From assembly GCA_965116445.1 (NCBI GenBank), contig OZ220688.1, forward strand, positions 992,001 through 1,056,000: DNA of 64,000 nt, in the 5' to 3' direction. The notes under the pieces were generated by a model. That model searched no databases and was not told the origin of the DNA. It worked only from the letters and a program-made list of their open reading frames with translations. The position numbers were made by a program, and so were the translations under genes. This document shows, piece by piece, positions 1 through 9,232 of the stretch (positions are counted from its first letter, which is position 1; each line of letters starts with the position of its first letter). Origin of the DNA: Multivorans sp965116445. GTDB lineage: Bacteria; Acidobacteriota; Thermoanaerobaculia; Multivoradales; Multivoraceae.

Positions 1-86
1 AGGCTTACGAGCACGCAGTGGCGATCGATGACGAGGAGAACGTCGAATCCGTGCGTCGCAAGCTGGGCGAACTGGCCCGGCGTTAG
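1..86 (+). CDS. C-terminal end of a probable TPR-repeat protein (partial)
   Basis: The reading frame that starts at base 3 is open until the TAG at 84-86. It gives 27 residues that begin AYEHAVAIDDEENVES and end in ELARR. The A-x-x-H-A-x-x-I-D pattern followed by a charged helix resembles the last helix pair of a tetratricopeptide protein. The rest of the gene lies outside the window, so its role cannot be judged. The next gene on the same strand follows closely, which suggests co-transcription. Confidence 0.5.
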   Translation, partial: AYEHAVAIDDEENVESVRRKLGELARR

Positions 87-108
87 CCGGGCGGCTGCTG
101 GAGGTCCG

Positions 109-876
109 CTGACACACGCGAACCGGCCGGCGGCGGCGCTGCTGCCGGTACTGCTCGTCTGGCTTGCGGCTTGTGCCACTGGCGGCTCGGGTCTGAGCCT
201 GTCCGTGGCCGGCGACGGCGCTGCTGCCGCTGTGTTGCCGTGGGAGATTCCGGCGGGAGAGTGGCGTAGCCAACGCATCTTTCGGATGCGGTACGCCGGT
301 CCGGAGGGGAGAGGCACGTTGCGCCTGGTGTTGCGTTTCGAGTCGCCGGAGCGCTTTCAGGTGGAGGCCTCGGATCGGTTGGGGCGCCGATGGTGGGATC
401 TGAACGTCCAGGAAAGCGATGCCCTGGTGCTGTGGGTGCGCGAGCGGACCTTCTGCCGGTATCGAGGCGAACTGGAAGTTCCCGCTCTGGCCCTGGGCCC
501 GGTGCCCGCCGGTGCGGTTGCCGCGCTGCTGCTGCGGCGACTGCCGGCTCCGCCGCTCGACACCGGAACCGTGGCGGCGGCAGCCAGGTCCGGAGCCACT
601 ATCGTCGAACTCGACTTCGAGGACCGTTGGGGTCGGCGCTGGACGGCTGCGACGGCCACGAACGGCCCGCGCCGATGGACTCTTCACCGGGGAGCGGAGA
701 CGAGAGCCTCGTGGAATCTCGACGCGGATGGTCGTTCCCGGCTGGTCGAGCCCGAGACCGGTCTCGAACTGCTCTGGGAACAGACACGGCCGGCACGGGA
801 CCTGGCGGGCGCGCTGCCGCCACCGGAGGTGCCGAACGGTTTCTTGCCGGGCGCCTGCCAAGCGGGCGATCCGTGA
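109..876 (+). CDS. LolB-like outer-membrane lipoprotein
   Basis: This predicted lipoprotein of about 255 residues has a hydrophobic signal segment (ALLPVLLVWLAAC) ending in a lipobox, LAAC. The body alternates beta-rich stretches (GTLRLVLRFESPERFQVEA, VLWVRERTFCRYRGEL) typical of the LolA/LolB fold, which carries lipoproteins through the periplasm. It lies directly before ispE, as lolB does in enterobacteria, and overlaps it by four bases. The frame is open from an ATG at 28, but that start overlaps the preceding gene and adds a polar N-terminus unlike a signal peptide. No ATG, GTG or TTG lies between. A CTG at 109 preceded by GGAGG (100-104) gives the expected signal peptide. Sequence similarity to LolB is weak, so context carries much of the call. 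Confidence 0.6.
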   Translation: MTHANRPAAALLPVLLVWLAACATGGSGLSLSVAGDGAAAAVLPWEIPAGEWRSQRIFRMRYAGPEGRGTLRLVLRFESPERFQVEASDRLGRRWWDLNVQESDALVLWVRERTFCRYRGELEVPALALGPVPAGAVAALLLRRLPAPPLDTGTVAAAARSGATIVELDFEDRWGRRWTAATATNGPRRWTLHRGAETRASWNLDADGRSRLVEPETGLELLWEQTRPARDLAGALPPPEVPNGFLPGACQAGDP

Positions 877-1811
877 CGTCGCGACTGGCGAAGTCGCGAC
901 CGTCCAGGCGGCGACCGTCGAAGACCAGTGTCTGTCTGGAGTGTCCCGCCAAGGTGAACCTGAGCCTGCGGGTTCACGGTCGCCGCCCGGACGGCTTCCA
1001 CGCGATCACGACCGTGCTGCAGACGATCGATCTCTGCGATCGGCTGAGGGTGAGCCGGACCGACTCGGCCGCGCCCCTCGCTCTCGAGTTGCCGGACGGC
1101 GGTGCCCCCGAGGATGACTCGAACCTCGTCCTCGTGGCCGCGCGAACCTTCTTCGAAGCGATCGGCGAGCCAGCGCGGGGCGTCCGGTTAGAACTGAGGA
1201 AGAGGATTCCGGCCGGCAGCGGCCTGGGCGGCGGGAGCAGCGACGCGGCGGGGACTCTGGCTGCTCTGCAGGAACTCTGGGGCGAACCCCTCAGCTACGA
1301 CGATCTGCAGGCGGTTGCCGCCGCTGTCGGCTCGGATGTTCCCTTCTTCCTCGTCGGCGGGACGGTGCTGGCCACCGGCCGCGGCGAGGAGCTGAGGGCG
1401 CTGCCGGACATCGGGACCGCTTCGGTCGTCGTCGCGGTGCCTGCGGTGGAGGTTTCCACCGAGGAGGTCTTCCGGTGCTGGAGCGGTGTCCGGTCGCCGG
1501 TCGGGGAGCACCGGGGAGTGGACCTGCTGCCCGCGGAGGCAGCGCGGGCGAAAGCTGCTTCGTGGCTTCGGGGCAACGATCTGGAACCCGTCGCGCGAAG
1601 GCTGCATCCGGAGGTGGACCGGCTTCTGCTCGCATTGCGCGGCGCCGCGCCCGGCCGGTCGGACCGGGGTCCCCAGGTTTCCGGCAGCGGCGGCGCGGTG
1701 TTCGGGATCGGTAGCTGGAAGGACGCGGAGCGCGCGGTCGAAGGCCTCGGCGCGCGAGTGATTCGAACCGCGACCCGACGCAGGCGGCGCGGCGCGGATT
1801 CGGACTCGTGA
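873..1811 (+). CDS. ispE: 4-diphosphocytidyl-2-C-methyl-D-erythritol kinase
   Basis: IspE phosphorylates CDP-methylerythritol with ATP in the non-mevalonate (MEP) route to isoprenoid precursors. The GHMP-kinase motifs are clear: the substrate-binding N-terminus CPAKVNLSLRVHGRRPDGFH, the glycine-rich ATP loop IPAGSGLGGGSSDAA, the segment GSDVPFF, and the C-terminal VSGSGGAVFGI. At 312 residues it is slightly longer than typical because of an Arg-rich tail and a short N-terminal extension. The GTG at 873 overlaps the stop of the upstream lipoprotein gene (GTGA), which indicates translational coupling. tRNA-Gln follows 36 bases later. Confidence 0.95.
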   Translation: MTSRLAKSRPSRRRPSKTSVCLECPAKVNLSLRVHGRRPDGFHAITTVLQTIDLCDRLRVSRTDSAAPLALELPDGGAPEDDSNLVLVAARTFFEAIGEPARGVRLELRKRIPAGSGLGGGSSDAAGTLAALQELWGEPLSYDDLQAVAAAVGSDVPFFLVGGTVLATGRGEELRALPDIGTASVVVAVPAVEVSTEEVFRCWSGVRSPVGEHRGVDLLPAEAARAKAASWLRGNDLEPVARRLHPEVDRLLLALRGAAPGRSDRGPQVSGSGGAVFGIGSWKDAERAVEGLGARVIRTATRRRRRGADSDS

Positions 1812-1828
1812 GGCTCGCGCGCTTCATG

Positions 1829-1834
1829 TACAAT
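1829..1834 (+). promoter_or_regulatory. Probable -10 element for tRNA-Gln
   Basis: TACAAT lies 13 bases before the tRNA-Gln 5' end. The -35 region, which would fall over the ispE stop codon, is poor. The same hexamer serves the much clearer carD promoter. Confidence 0.45.
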
Positions 1835-1847
1835 CCGCCGGCCCGTC

Positions 1848-1922
1848 TGGGGCGTCGCCAAGTGGTAAGGCACGAGACTTTGGATCTCGCTATCGGGGGT
1901 TCGAATCCTCCCGCCCCAACCA
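1848..1922 (+). tRNA. tRNA-Gln (anticodon TTG)
   Basis: The acceptor stem pairs TGGGGCG (1848-1854) with CGCCCCA (1912-1918), followed by discriminator A and an encoded CCA. The anticodon stem CGAGA/TCTCG holds the loop CTTTGGA, giving anticodon TTG, which reads CAA/CAG. The T arm contains GGTTCGAATCC. Confidence 0.96.
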
Positions 1923-1928
1923 CAGGGA

Positions 1929-1942
1929 TGCGCCGGCCTTCT
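1929..1942 (+). repeat. Half copy of a REP-like palindrome
   Basis: TGCGCCGGCCTTCT equals the left half and loop of the full palindromes at 9162 and 32202. Here the right arm is replaced by a run of C. It begins six bases after the CCA end of tRNA-Gln. Confidence 0.5.
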
Positions 1943-2065
1943 CCCCCCCTTACAACAGGTTCAGAGCCCGAGGTTGTCCGTGTCGAGAGTCTCCGTACGC
2001 GTCGATTGTCGCGGCTGGCGCGAAGGTTCCTGCAATCGTGCGCGGTTTCGCGATGGGGCGGCCTC

Positions 2066-3040
2066 ATGACAGTTCATGCCAGCAAGGTAGAGCGCGCCAT
2101 GTACACGGAGCTGAAGATCTTCGGTGGCCGGGCGCACCCGGCACTGACGAACGAGATCTGCAGCTATCTGGGCATGGTGCCGGGGCAGGTCACGGCCTAC
2201 AACTTCGCCGACGGCGAGATCTTCTGTCAGATCCAGGAGAACGTTCGCGGCACCGACGTGTTCATCGTCCAGCCGACCTGCACTCCGGTCAACGACAACT
2301 TCGTTGAGCTGCTCATCATGCTGGACGCGGTCAAGCGAGCCTCGGCGGCGCGGGTGACTGCCGTGATTCCGTACTACGGGTACGCCCGCCAGGACAAGAA
2401 GGACAAGCCGCGGGTGCCGATCACCGCCAAGCTGGTGGCGGATGTCATCACCGCTGCGGGAGCGGACCGGCTGCTGACGATGGACGTCCACGCCGCGCAG
2501 ATCTCGGGCTACTTCGACATTCCGGTCGATCACCTCTTCGCGGCGCCGGTTCTCCTCGACGCGATCAGGGCGCTGGGCATCGACGATCTGATGATCGTGG
2601 CGCCGGACGCCGGCGGCGTGGCGAGGGCGCGGGCCATCGCCAAGCGCCTGGACACGGAACTCGCCATCATCGACAAGCGGCGGGTGGCCGCGAACAAGGC
2701 CGAGGTGATGAACGTGATCGGCGACGTGAAGGGCCGGGACGTCCTGATCCTCGATGACATCATCGATACGGGCGGCACGTTGCTCAACTCGGTCGGGTCG
2801 CTGGACGCCCAGGGAGCTCGGAGGATCTTCGCCGCCGGAATACACGGTGTCCTCTCGGCTTCCGCGATCGAACGAATCGAAGAATCGAAGCTCGAGGGCG
2901 TCCTGGTGACGAACACGACGCCGCTCGAGGACAAGCTCGCCCGGAGCACGCGGCTGCGTCCCCATAGTGTCGCGGCCCTGCTGGGCGAGGCAATCCGCAG
3001 AATCCACGACAACAGCTCCGTGACGTCCCTTTTCGTCTGA
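2066..3040 (+). CDS. prs: Ribose-phosphate pyrophosphokinase
   Basis: Prs makes PRPP from ribose 5-phosphate and ATP, the activated sugar for purines, pyrimidines, His, Trp and NAD. The family signatures are present: the DGEIFCQIQENVRG segment, the ATP-binding loop ending in YYGYARQDKKD, the catalytic flexible loop DKRR, and the PRPP-binding motif VLILDDIIDTGGT. The ATG at 2066 gives 324 residues. An internal ATG at 2099 (MYTELKIFGG) matches the usual family start better and gives 313, so the first 11 residues are uncertain. The gene sits between tRNA-Gln and rplY, and its product links to purC elsewhere in the window. Confidence 0.96.
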   Translation: MTVHASKVERAMYTELKIFGGRAHPALTNEICSYLGMVPGQVTAYNFADGEIFCQIQENVRGTDVFIVQPTCTPVNDNFVELLIMLDAVKRASAARVTAVIPYYGYARQDKKDKPRVPITAKLVADVITAAGADRLLTMDVHAAQISGYFDIPVDHLFAAPVLLDAIRALGIDDLMIVAPDAGGVARARAIAKRLDTELAIIDKRRVAANKAEVMNVIGDVKGRDVLILDDIIDTGGTLLNSVGSLDAQGARRIFAAGIHGVLSASAIERIEESKLEGVLVTNTTPLEDKLARSTRLRPHSVAALLGEAIRRIHDNSSVTSLFV

Positions 3041-3067
3041 GCTGTTCGTTTCTCGAAGGAGCTCGAA

Positions 3068-3736
3068 ATGAGCGAACCGACAGTCAGTGTGCGGCTGCGT
3101 GAGCAGACCGGCAAGAACGCCAACCGCCGCCTGCGCGCGGCGGGCGAGATCCCGGCCGTGGTCTACGGCGGCGACGCGGACTCGGCTGCCATACGCGTCG
3201 ACGGCAAGAGCGTGCAAACCCTGATCCGGGAGGGCGGCGAGAACGCCGTCTTCCAGCTCCAGTTGGAGGGAACGGATCGCACGCGCCATACGATGATCCG
3301 CGACCTGCAGTGGAATCCCCTGACCGGCGCGTTGGTCCACATCGACTTTCAACGAGTCAAGATGGATCAGGAAGTCCAGGTCTCGGTCCCGATCGCGCTG
3401 ATCGGAACTCCCGAAGGGGTCAGGAACGAGGGTGGCATCGTGGAGTTCGTCACCCGCGAGATCGCCGTCGTCTGCCTGCCCGGCGACATCCCGTCTTCGA
3501 TCGAACTCGACGTTGAGCCGCTGCACATCGGCCAGCATGTGGAAATCGGCGAGCTCACGCTCCCGGATGCGGTGCGGCTCGAAGACGACGAAAGCCGCGT
3601 TGTCGTGTCGGTTGCCGCCCCGAGACTCGCGGAAGAGGAAGAGGAGGTCTCCGAGGAGGACGAACTGCTCGAAGCGTTCGGCGAGGAGCCCGAAATGGTC
3701 GGCGACGGGGCCGAGGCGGAGGGCGAAGACGACTAG
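3068..3736 (+). CDS. rplY: 50S ribosomal protein L25/Ctc
   Basis: L25 binds 5S rRNA on the large subunit. The 222-residue protein is the long TL5/Ctc type. The N-terminal 5S-binding domain contains TGKNANRRLRAAGEIPAVVYGG, and a second beta domain carries GTPEGVRNEGG and LPGDIPSSIELDV. The tail is strongly acidic (EEEEEVSEEDELLEA), as is usual for this class. A strong Shine-Dalgarno (AAGGAG) precedes the ATG. The neighbours prs and pth match the common prs-rplY-pth order. Confidence 0.96.
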   Translation: MSEPTVSVRLREQTGKNANRRLRAAGEIPAVVYGGDADSAAIRVDGKSVQTLIREGGENAVFQLQLEGTDRTRHTMIRDLQWNPLTGALVHIDFQRVKMDQEVQVSVPIALIGTPEGVRNEGGIVEFVTREIAVVCLPGDIPSSIELDVEPLHIGQHVEIGELTLPDAVRLEDDESRVVVSVAAPRLAEEEEEVSEEDELLEAFGEEPEMVGDGAEAEGEDD

Positions 3737-3762
3737 GAGCTTGGGCCGTTGAACGTGACGAA

Positions 3763-4425
3763 GTGAGTTCTGAGGCGCAAGGTGCTAGTGAGGTGGGGGC
3801 TGGGGCCAAACATGGAGTCGGCGACAGGTTTGGCGACGCTAGTACATCGCGGCTGGTTCTCGGTCTTGGCAATCCGGGAGAGGAGTATGCCGGCACCCGG
3901 CACAATCTCGGTTTCCGCGTTGTCGAGGAACTGGCACAGCGACTCGACGTCCGCCTCGGCGTGGAGGTCTGCGGCGCACTCTGGGCCGCCGGCGGGCGGG
4001 TCGACCTGGCGACTCCCCAGACCTACATGAACCGCAGCGGCTACAGCGCGCGATGCCTCAGTGAACGGAATGGCTATGCTCCCGAGAACATCCTGGTCGT
4101 CTACGACGAAGTCCATCTGCCTTTGGGAAGGTTGCGCCTTCGCGGCAGGGGCAGTCCGGGCGGCCATCGCGGAATGGAGTCGATTATCGAGAACCTGCGC
4201 ACCACAGCGGTACCCCGGCTGAGGTTGGGCATCGCAGCGGACGAGGCGGAACTGGCGGATGGCTGTGCCGGCGACAGGGAGGCGGGGCTCACGGATTTCG
4301 TGCTCGCCCCGTTCGCTGCCGGGGAAGTCGAAGCCGCGAGACGCATGGTGCGCCGCGCCGCCGACTGCGTCCTGAGCTGGGTCGACCGAGGCGTCGACAT
4401 CACGATGAACGAGTACAACGGATGA
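3763..4425 (+). CDS. pth: Peptidyl-tRNA hydrolase
   Basis: Pth cleaves peptidyl-tRNA released by abortive translation so that the tRNA can be reused. The core begins LVLGLGNPGEEYAGTRHNLGF, with the catalytic His in RHN. TYMNRSG supplies a substrate-binding Asn, and VYDEVHLPLG supplies the Asp that orients the His. The usual GGHNG motif reads GGHRG, so the Asn equivalent to E. coli N114 is Arg. The GTG start yields a non-conserved N-terminal extension of about 28 residues before the core; a later start is possible. The gene follows rplY after 26 bases. Confidence 0.93.
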   Translation: MSSEAQGASEVGAGAKHGVGDRFGDASTSRLVLGLGNPGEEYAGTRHNLGFRVVEELAQRLDVRLGVEVCGALWAAGGRVDLATPQTYMNRSGYSARCLSERNGYAPENILVVYDEVHLPLGRLRLRGRGSPGGHRGMESIIENLRTTAVPRLRLGIAADEAELADGCAGDREAGLTDFVLAPFAAGEVEAARRMVRRAADCVLSWVDRGVDITMNEYNG

Positions 4426-4474
4426 GTTTGCAGGAACGGATGAACTCTTACCAGGGATTGAGGGGAAACGGATA

Positions 4475-6547
<2,073 letters not shown>

Positions 6548-6706
6548 CCGACAACCGTGATAAATTCCGCCGCCGAAAGCGCTTCCGCAGGAAGCGGCAG
6601 GGAAGAAATTCGTTGCGGCTCTGGTGCCTGCCAGCGTGGAACGGAGAAAACAGCCAACCGAACTCGCGATGCGCGGCTTCGTGGAGAACCTGACGAGGAT
6701 GAACGA
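6548..6706 (+). promoter_or_regulatory. Leader region of the rpsF-rpsR-rplI operon
   Basis: This 159-base non-coding stretch precedes the S6 gene. It contains a 7-bp hairpin, CGCTTCC-GCA-GGAAGCG, near 6581-6598. Ribosomal operons led by rpsF often carry an RNA site bound by the S6:S18 complex. Whether this hairpin is that site cannot be shown by eye. No clear -35/-10 pair was found. Confidence 0.3.
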
Positions 6707-7075
6707 TTGACACGGACATACGAACTGGTCTTCATTGCGGACCCACGTCTCTCGGATGAAGAGGCGGTGCAGTTGAGCGACGGTTTTGGTGAAATGCTGG
6801 TGGCGGACGGTAAAACCCGGATCACCCAGGAAGAGTCCTGGGGCAAGCGGCGGCTCGCCTATCCGATCAAGAAGTTCACCGAGGGGCGCTACCACATCTA
6901 CTACCTGGAGTCGGACGGTGGCGACAACAGCCTCGCCGAGGTCGGGCAGCGGATGCTCCAGAACGAGCGCGTGCTGCGCCACCTTGTCGTGCGGACGGAC
7001 CGCGACCTGAAGCGCGCGGCAAGCAAGGGCAAGGCTCCGGTCCAGACGACGGTCCTCGCCGAGGCCACAGGCTAG
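6707..7075 (+). CDS. rpsF: 30S ribosomal protein S6
   Basis: S6 pairs with S18 on the small-subunit platform. The 122-residue product begins TRTYELVFIADPRLSDEE and has the family core ESWGKRRLAYPIKKFTEGRY followed by HLVVRTD. The frame is open further upstream, but the conserved N-terminus fixes the start at TTG 6707, with GAGGA seven bases before it. It is the first gene of an S6-S18-L9 operon. Confidence 0.95.
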   Translation: MTRTYELVFIADPRLSDEEAVQLSDGFGEMLVADGKTRITQEESWGKRRLAYPIKKFTEGRYHIYYLESDGGDNSLAEVGQRMLQNERVLRHLVVRTDRDLKRAASKGKAPVQTTVLAEATG

Positions 7076-7090
7076 AGGGGAACAGAGACA

Positions 7091-7321
7091 ATGCCGAAAC
7101 GAAAGACCTTCTTCCGCCGCCGCAAGGTGTGCAAGTTCACCGTGGACGGGATCGAGTACATCGACTACAAGGACATAGCGACCCTGCGGCCCTTCGTGCC
7201 GGAGAGGGCGAAGGTCCTCCCCCGCAGAATCTCGGGCAATTCAGCCCGCCACCAGAGAATGCTGGCCCGCGCCATTCGGCGTGCGCGCTTCCTGGCCCTG
7301 ATTCCGTACACCACGGACTGA
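7091..7321 (+). CDS. rpsR: 30S ribosomal protein S18
   Basis: This 76-residue basic protein has the S18 core: the internal segment IDYKDIATLRPFV, then ARHQRMLARAIRRARFLALIPY. It starts at ATG 16 bases after rpsF. The N-terminal CKF cysteine is retained (KVCKFTVDGIEY), although zinc binding is not implied. Confidence 0.96.
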   Translation: MPKRKTFFRRRKVCKFTVDGIEYIDYKDIATLRPFVPERAKVLPRRISGNSARHQRMLARAIRRARFLALIPYTTD

Positions 7322-7357
7322 ACGGCCGCAGGACAGGGAAGGGAAGAGGAACGCAAC

Positions 7358-7804
7358 ATGGAAGTCATCCTGCTTCAGGACATGAGGGGGCTCGGCGGGC
7401 GTGGCGAGATCGTCGACGTGAAGCCCGGTTACGCGCGGAACTACCTGTATCCAAGGGAACTCGCGGCGCCGTCCACGGTGGCGAACCGGCACTGGTTCGA
7501 GTCGCAGCGATCGAAGTTCGATGCCCGGCACGCGGCCGAGCGCTCGGCTGCCGCTGAGGTCGCCGCCGAGCTGGCGGCGCTGAAGATCAAGATCGCCAAG
7601 CGGGCCAGCGAGACGGGAACTCTCTACGGTTCCGTGACGCCGACGGAGATCGTCGAAGCGCTTGCCTCCAAGGGGGTCCAGGTCCATCGCCGGATGGTGG
7701 ACCTGACGGGCGGAATCAAGGCCTTGGGCGAGCATGTCGTTCGGGTGGACCTCCACACGGAGATCATCGCCGAGATCGCAGTCGAGGTCGTGCCTGAGAC
7801 CTGA
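7358..7804 (+). CDS. rplI: 50S ribosomal protein L9
   Basis: L9 is a large-subunit protein with two domains joined by a long helix. The signature MEVILLQDMRGLGGRGEIVDVKPGYARNYLYPRE is at the N-terminus. A connecting helix rich in Ala and Lys follows, then the C-terminal domain with LYGSVTPTEI and a typical ending. It is 148 residues long. A purine-rich Shine-Dalgarno region precedes the ATG. Confidence 0.96.
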   Translation: MEVILLQDMRGLGGRGEIVDVKPGYARNYLYPRELAAPSTVANRHWFESQRSKFDARHAAERSAAAEVAAELAALKIKIAKRASETGTLYGSVTPTEIVEALASKGVQVHRRMVDLTGGIKALGEHVVRVDLHTEIIAEIAVEVVPET

Positions 7805-9083
7805 GGATTCCAGCGAAGGGAACGTCCCGGCCGGGCCAACCGGGCAAACCGGCAGAGAAACGGCGGGCGGAGGAGCGGTTGGCGGCGATGGCGGACCGCC
7901 GAAAGTCGAGGCCTTTCTCGGCGACCGGCCCACTCGTCGGCTCGAGCACTGGCGCCAGCTCTGGGAACGGGATCTCCCGTTCCCCATTCGTAGCCACCGC
8001 GGCCTTTCCGGGCGGCTCCTGGTGGCCTTCAAGCGGCTGCTGCGTCCGTTGGTCCACCTGCCGCAGAAGGACCTGTGGGAGCGCCAGCGGGTCTTCAACC
8101 TGATCCTGCTGGGGCACGTCCAGGATCTCGGCCGACGTCTCGAGCACCAGGAACGGGTGGATCGGGACCTCGAGCGGCGCATCGAAGAACTGGATGGGCG
8201 GACCAGACACCTGGAGAACTTCCTGCACCAGGGCCTGGATGAGGTCATGCGTCACGACGACGCGCTCTTCGGGCGCGTCGACCGCAAGCTGGACCGGTAC
8301 CGGCGCGAGGCGGATGAGCTCGCCGGCCTCCTGCGCTCGGCCCTGGCCAGGGACGGTGACGAGGAGGCGGCCATGCTTCGCTCGAGCGTCGACGATGCCT
8401 CCTACCTTGACTTCGAGAACCGGTTTCGCGGCGGCGAACGTGAGATCCGGCAGCGCGTCCATTCCTATCTGCCACGGCTTCGCGAGGCGGCGCCGGTCCT
8501 GGACCTCGGCTGCGGCCGCGGCGAGGCGCTGGCGCTGCTTCAGGAGGAGGGCATCTGTTGTCGCGGCATCGATTCCTCCGGTGCCATGGTGCGTCGCTGC
8601 TCCCAGCAGGGCCTCCAGGTCGAGCAGGGGGAGCTGCCGGGAGCCCTGGCCGGCGTCGAGCCTGGATCGCTCGGCGGCATCGTGTCCTTCCACGTGATCG
8701 AACACCTGCCGCCGAGAGCAGTTGACCGGCTGGTGCGCCTCGCCTACACGGCCCTGCGCCCGGGGGGGATTCTCCTGCTCGAGACGCCGAATCCACTCTC
8801 GGTGGCCGTGACCGCGGGCAGCTTTTGGCTCGACCCGACGCATGTGCGGCCGGTTCACCCGGAAACGCTGCGCGCCTGCTACGAGAGCGCCGGGTTCGCA
8901 GGAGTCGAACAGTTCGACCTGCGTCCCTACCCCGAAGAAGAGCGCCTGCCGGAAGTCCCGCTCGATGGGCTTGACGGGCAGGCTCGGGAGCTGGCGGACC
9001 GGCTCAACCGTCTCCGCGACGAGCTCGACGACCTGCTTTATGGTTGTCGCGACTACGCCCTGATCGGAACGCGCCCCGGCTGA
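7794..9083 (+). CDS. Coiled-coil class I SAM-dependent methyltransferase
   Basis: The C-terminal half is a Rossmann methyltransferase. Motif I is VLDLGCGRGEAL, a VSFHVIEHLP segment corresponds to motif II, and RPGGILLLETPNP forms the post-motif strand. The N-terminal 200 residues are a charged helical region (DLGRRLEHQERVDRDLERRI) that probably forms a coiled coil. This layout resembles polysaccharide- or O-antigen-associated methyltransferases, but the substrate is unknown. No ATG, GTG or TTG lies in frame after the rplI stop. An ATG at 7734 would overlap rplI by 71 bases. A CTG at 7794 with GAGG six bases before it is the alternative used here. A stretch of Gly/Pro-rich residues precedes the conserved part. 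Confidence 0.75.
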   Translation: MRPEDSSEGNVPAGPTGQTGRETAGGGAVGGDGGPPKVEAFLGDRPTRRLEHWRQLWERDLPFPIRSHRGLSGRLLVAFKRLLRPLVHLPQKDLWERQRVFNLILLGHVQDLGRRLEHQERVDRDLERRIEELDGRTRHLENFLHQGLDEVMRHDDALFGRVDRKLDRYRREADELAGLLRSALARDGDEEAAMLRSSVDDASYLDFENRFRGGEREIRQRVHSYLPRLREAAPVLDLGCGRGEALALLQEEGICCRGIDSSGAMVRRCSQQGLQVEQGELPGALAGVEPGSLGGIVSFHVIEHLPPRAVDRLVRLAYTALRPGGILLLETPNPLSVAVTAGSFWLDPTHVRPVHPETLRACYESAGFAGVEQFDLRPYPEEERLPEVPLDGLDGQARELADRLNRLRDELDDLLYGCRDYALIGTRPG

Positions 9084-9161
9084 GGGCTAACTCGGCGGTT
9101 GCTCACTAGACTCCTTGAACAGGCATGCCCTTTACAGTTGAGGCAAGTTCCGCCCACCGGG

Positions 9162-9184
9162 TGCGCCGGCCTTCTGGCCGGCAT
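9162..9184 (+). repeat. REP-like palindrome, full copy
   Basis: TGCGCCGGCCTTCTGGCCGGCAT folds as GCCGGCC-TTCT-GGCCGGC. An identical 23-base copy lies at 32202-32224 beside the insertion sequence, and a half copy follows tRNA-Gln. A second hairpin, GAGGC-GAA-GCCTC, follows near 9212-9224. The 149-base gap between convergent genes holds nothing else recognisable. Confidence 0.75.
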
Positions 9185-9232
9185 CCGCTCCGGCCTGCAT
9201 GCTCGTCGGTCTGAGGCGAAGCCTCGCTAGAC

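Noticed and set aside
9084..9232. Terminator pair between the methyltransferase and penicillin-binding protein genes
   Set aside because: GAGGC-GAA-GCCTC near 9212 could terminate transcription, but there is no T tract, and the other hairpin is a REP-like repeat. Not strong enough to annotate as a terminator.
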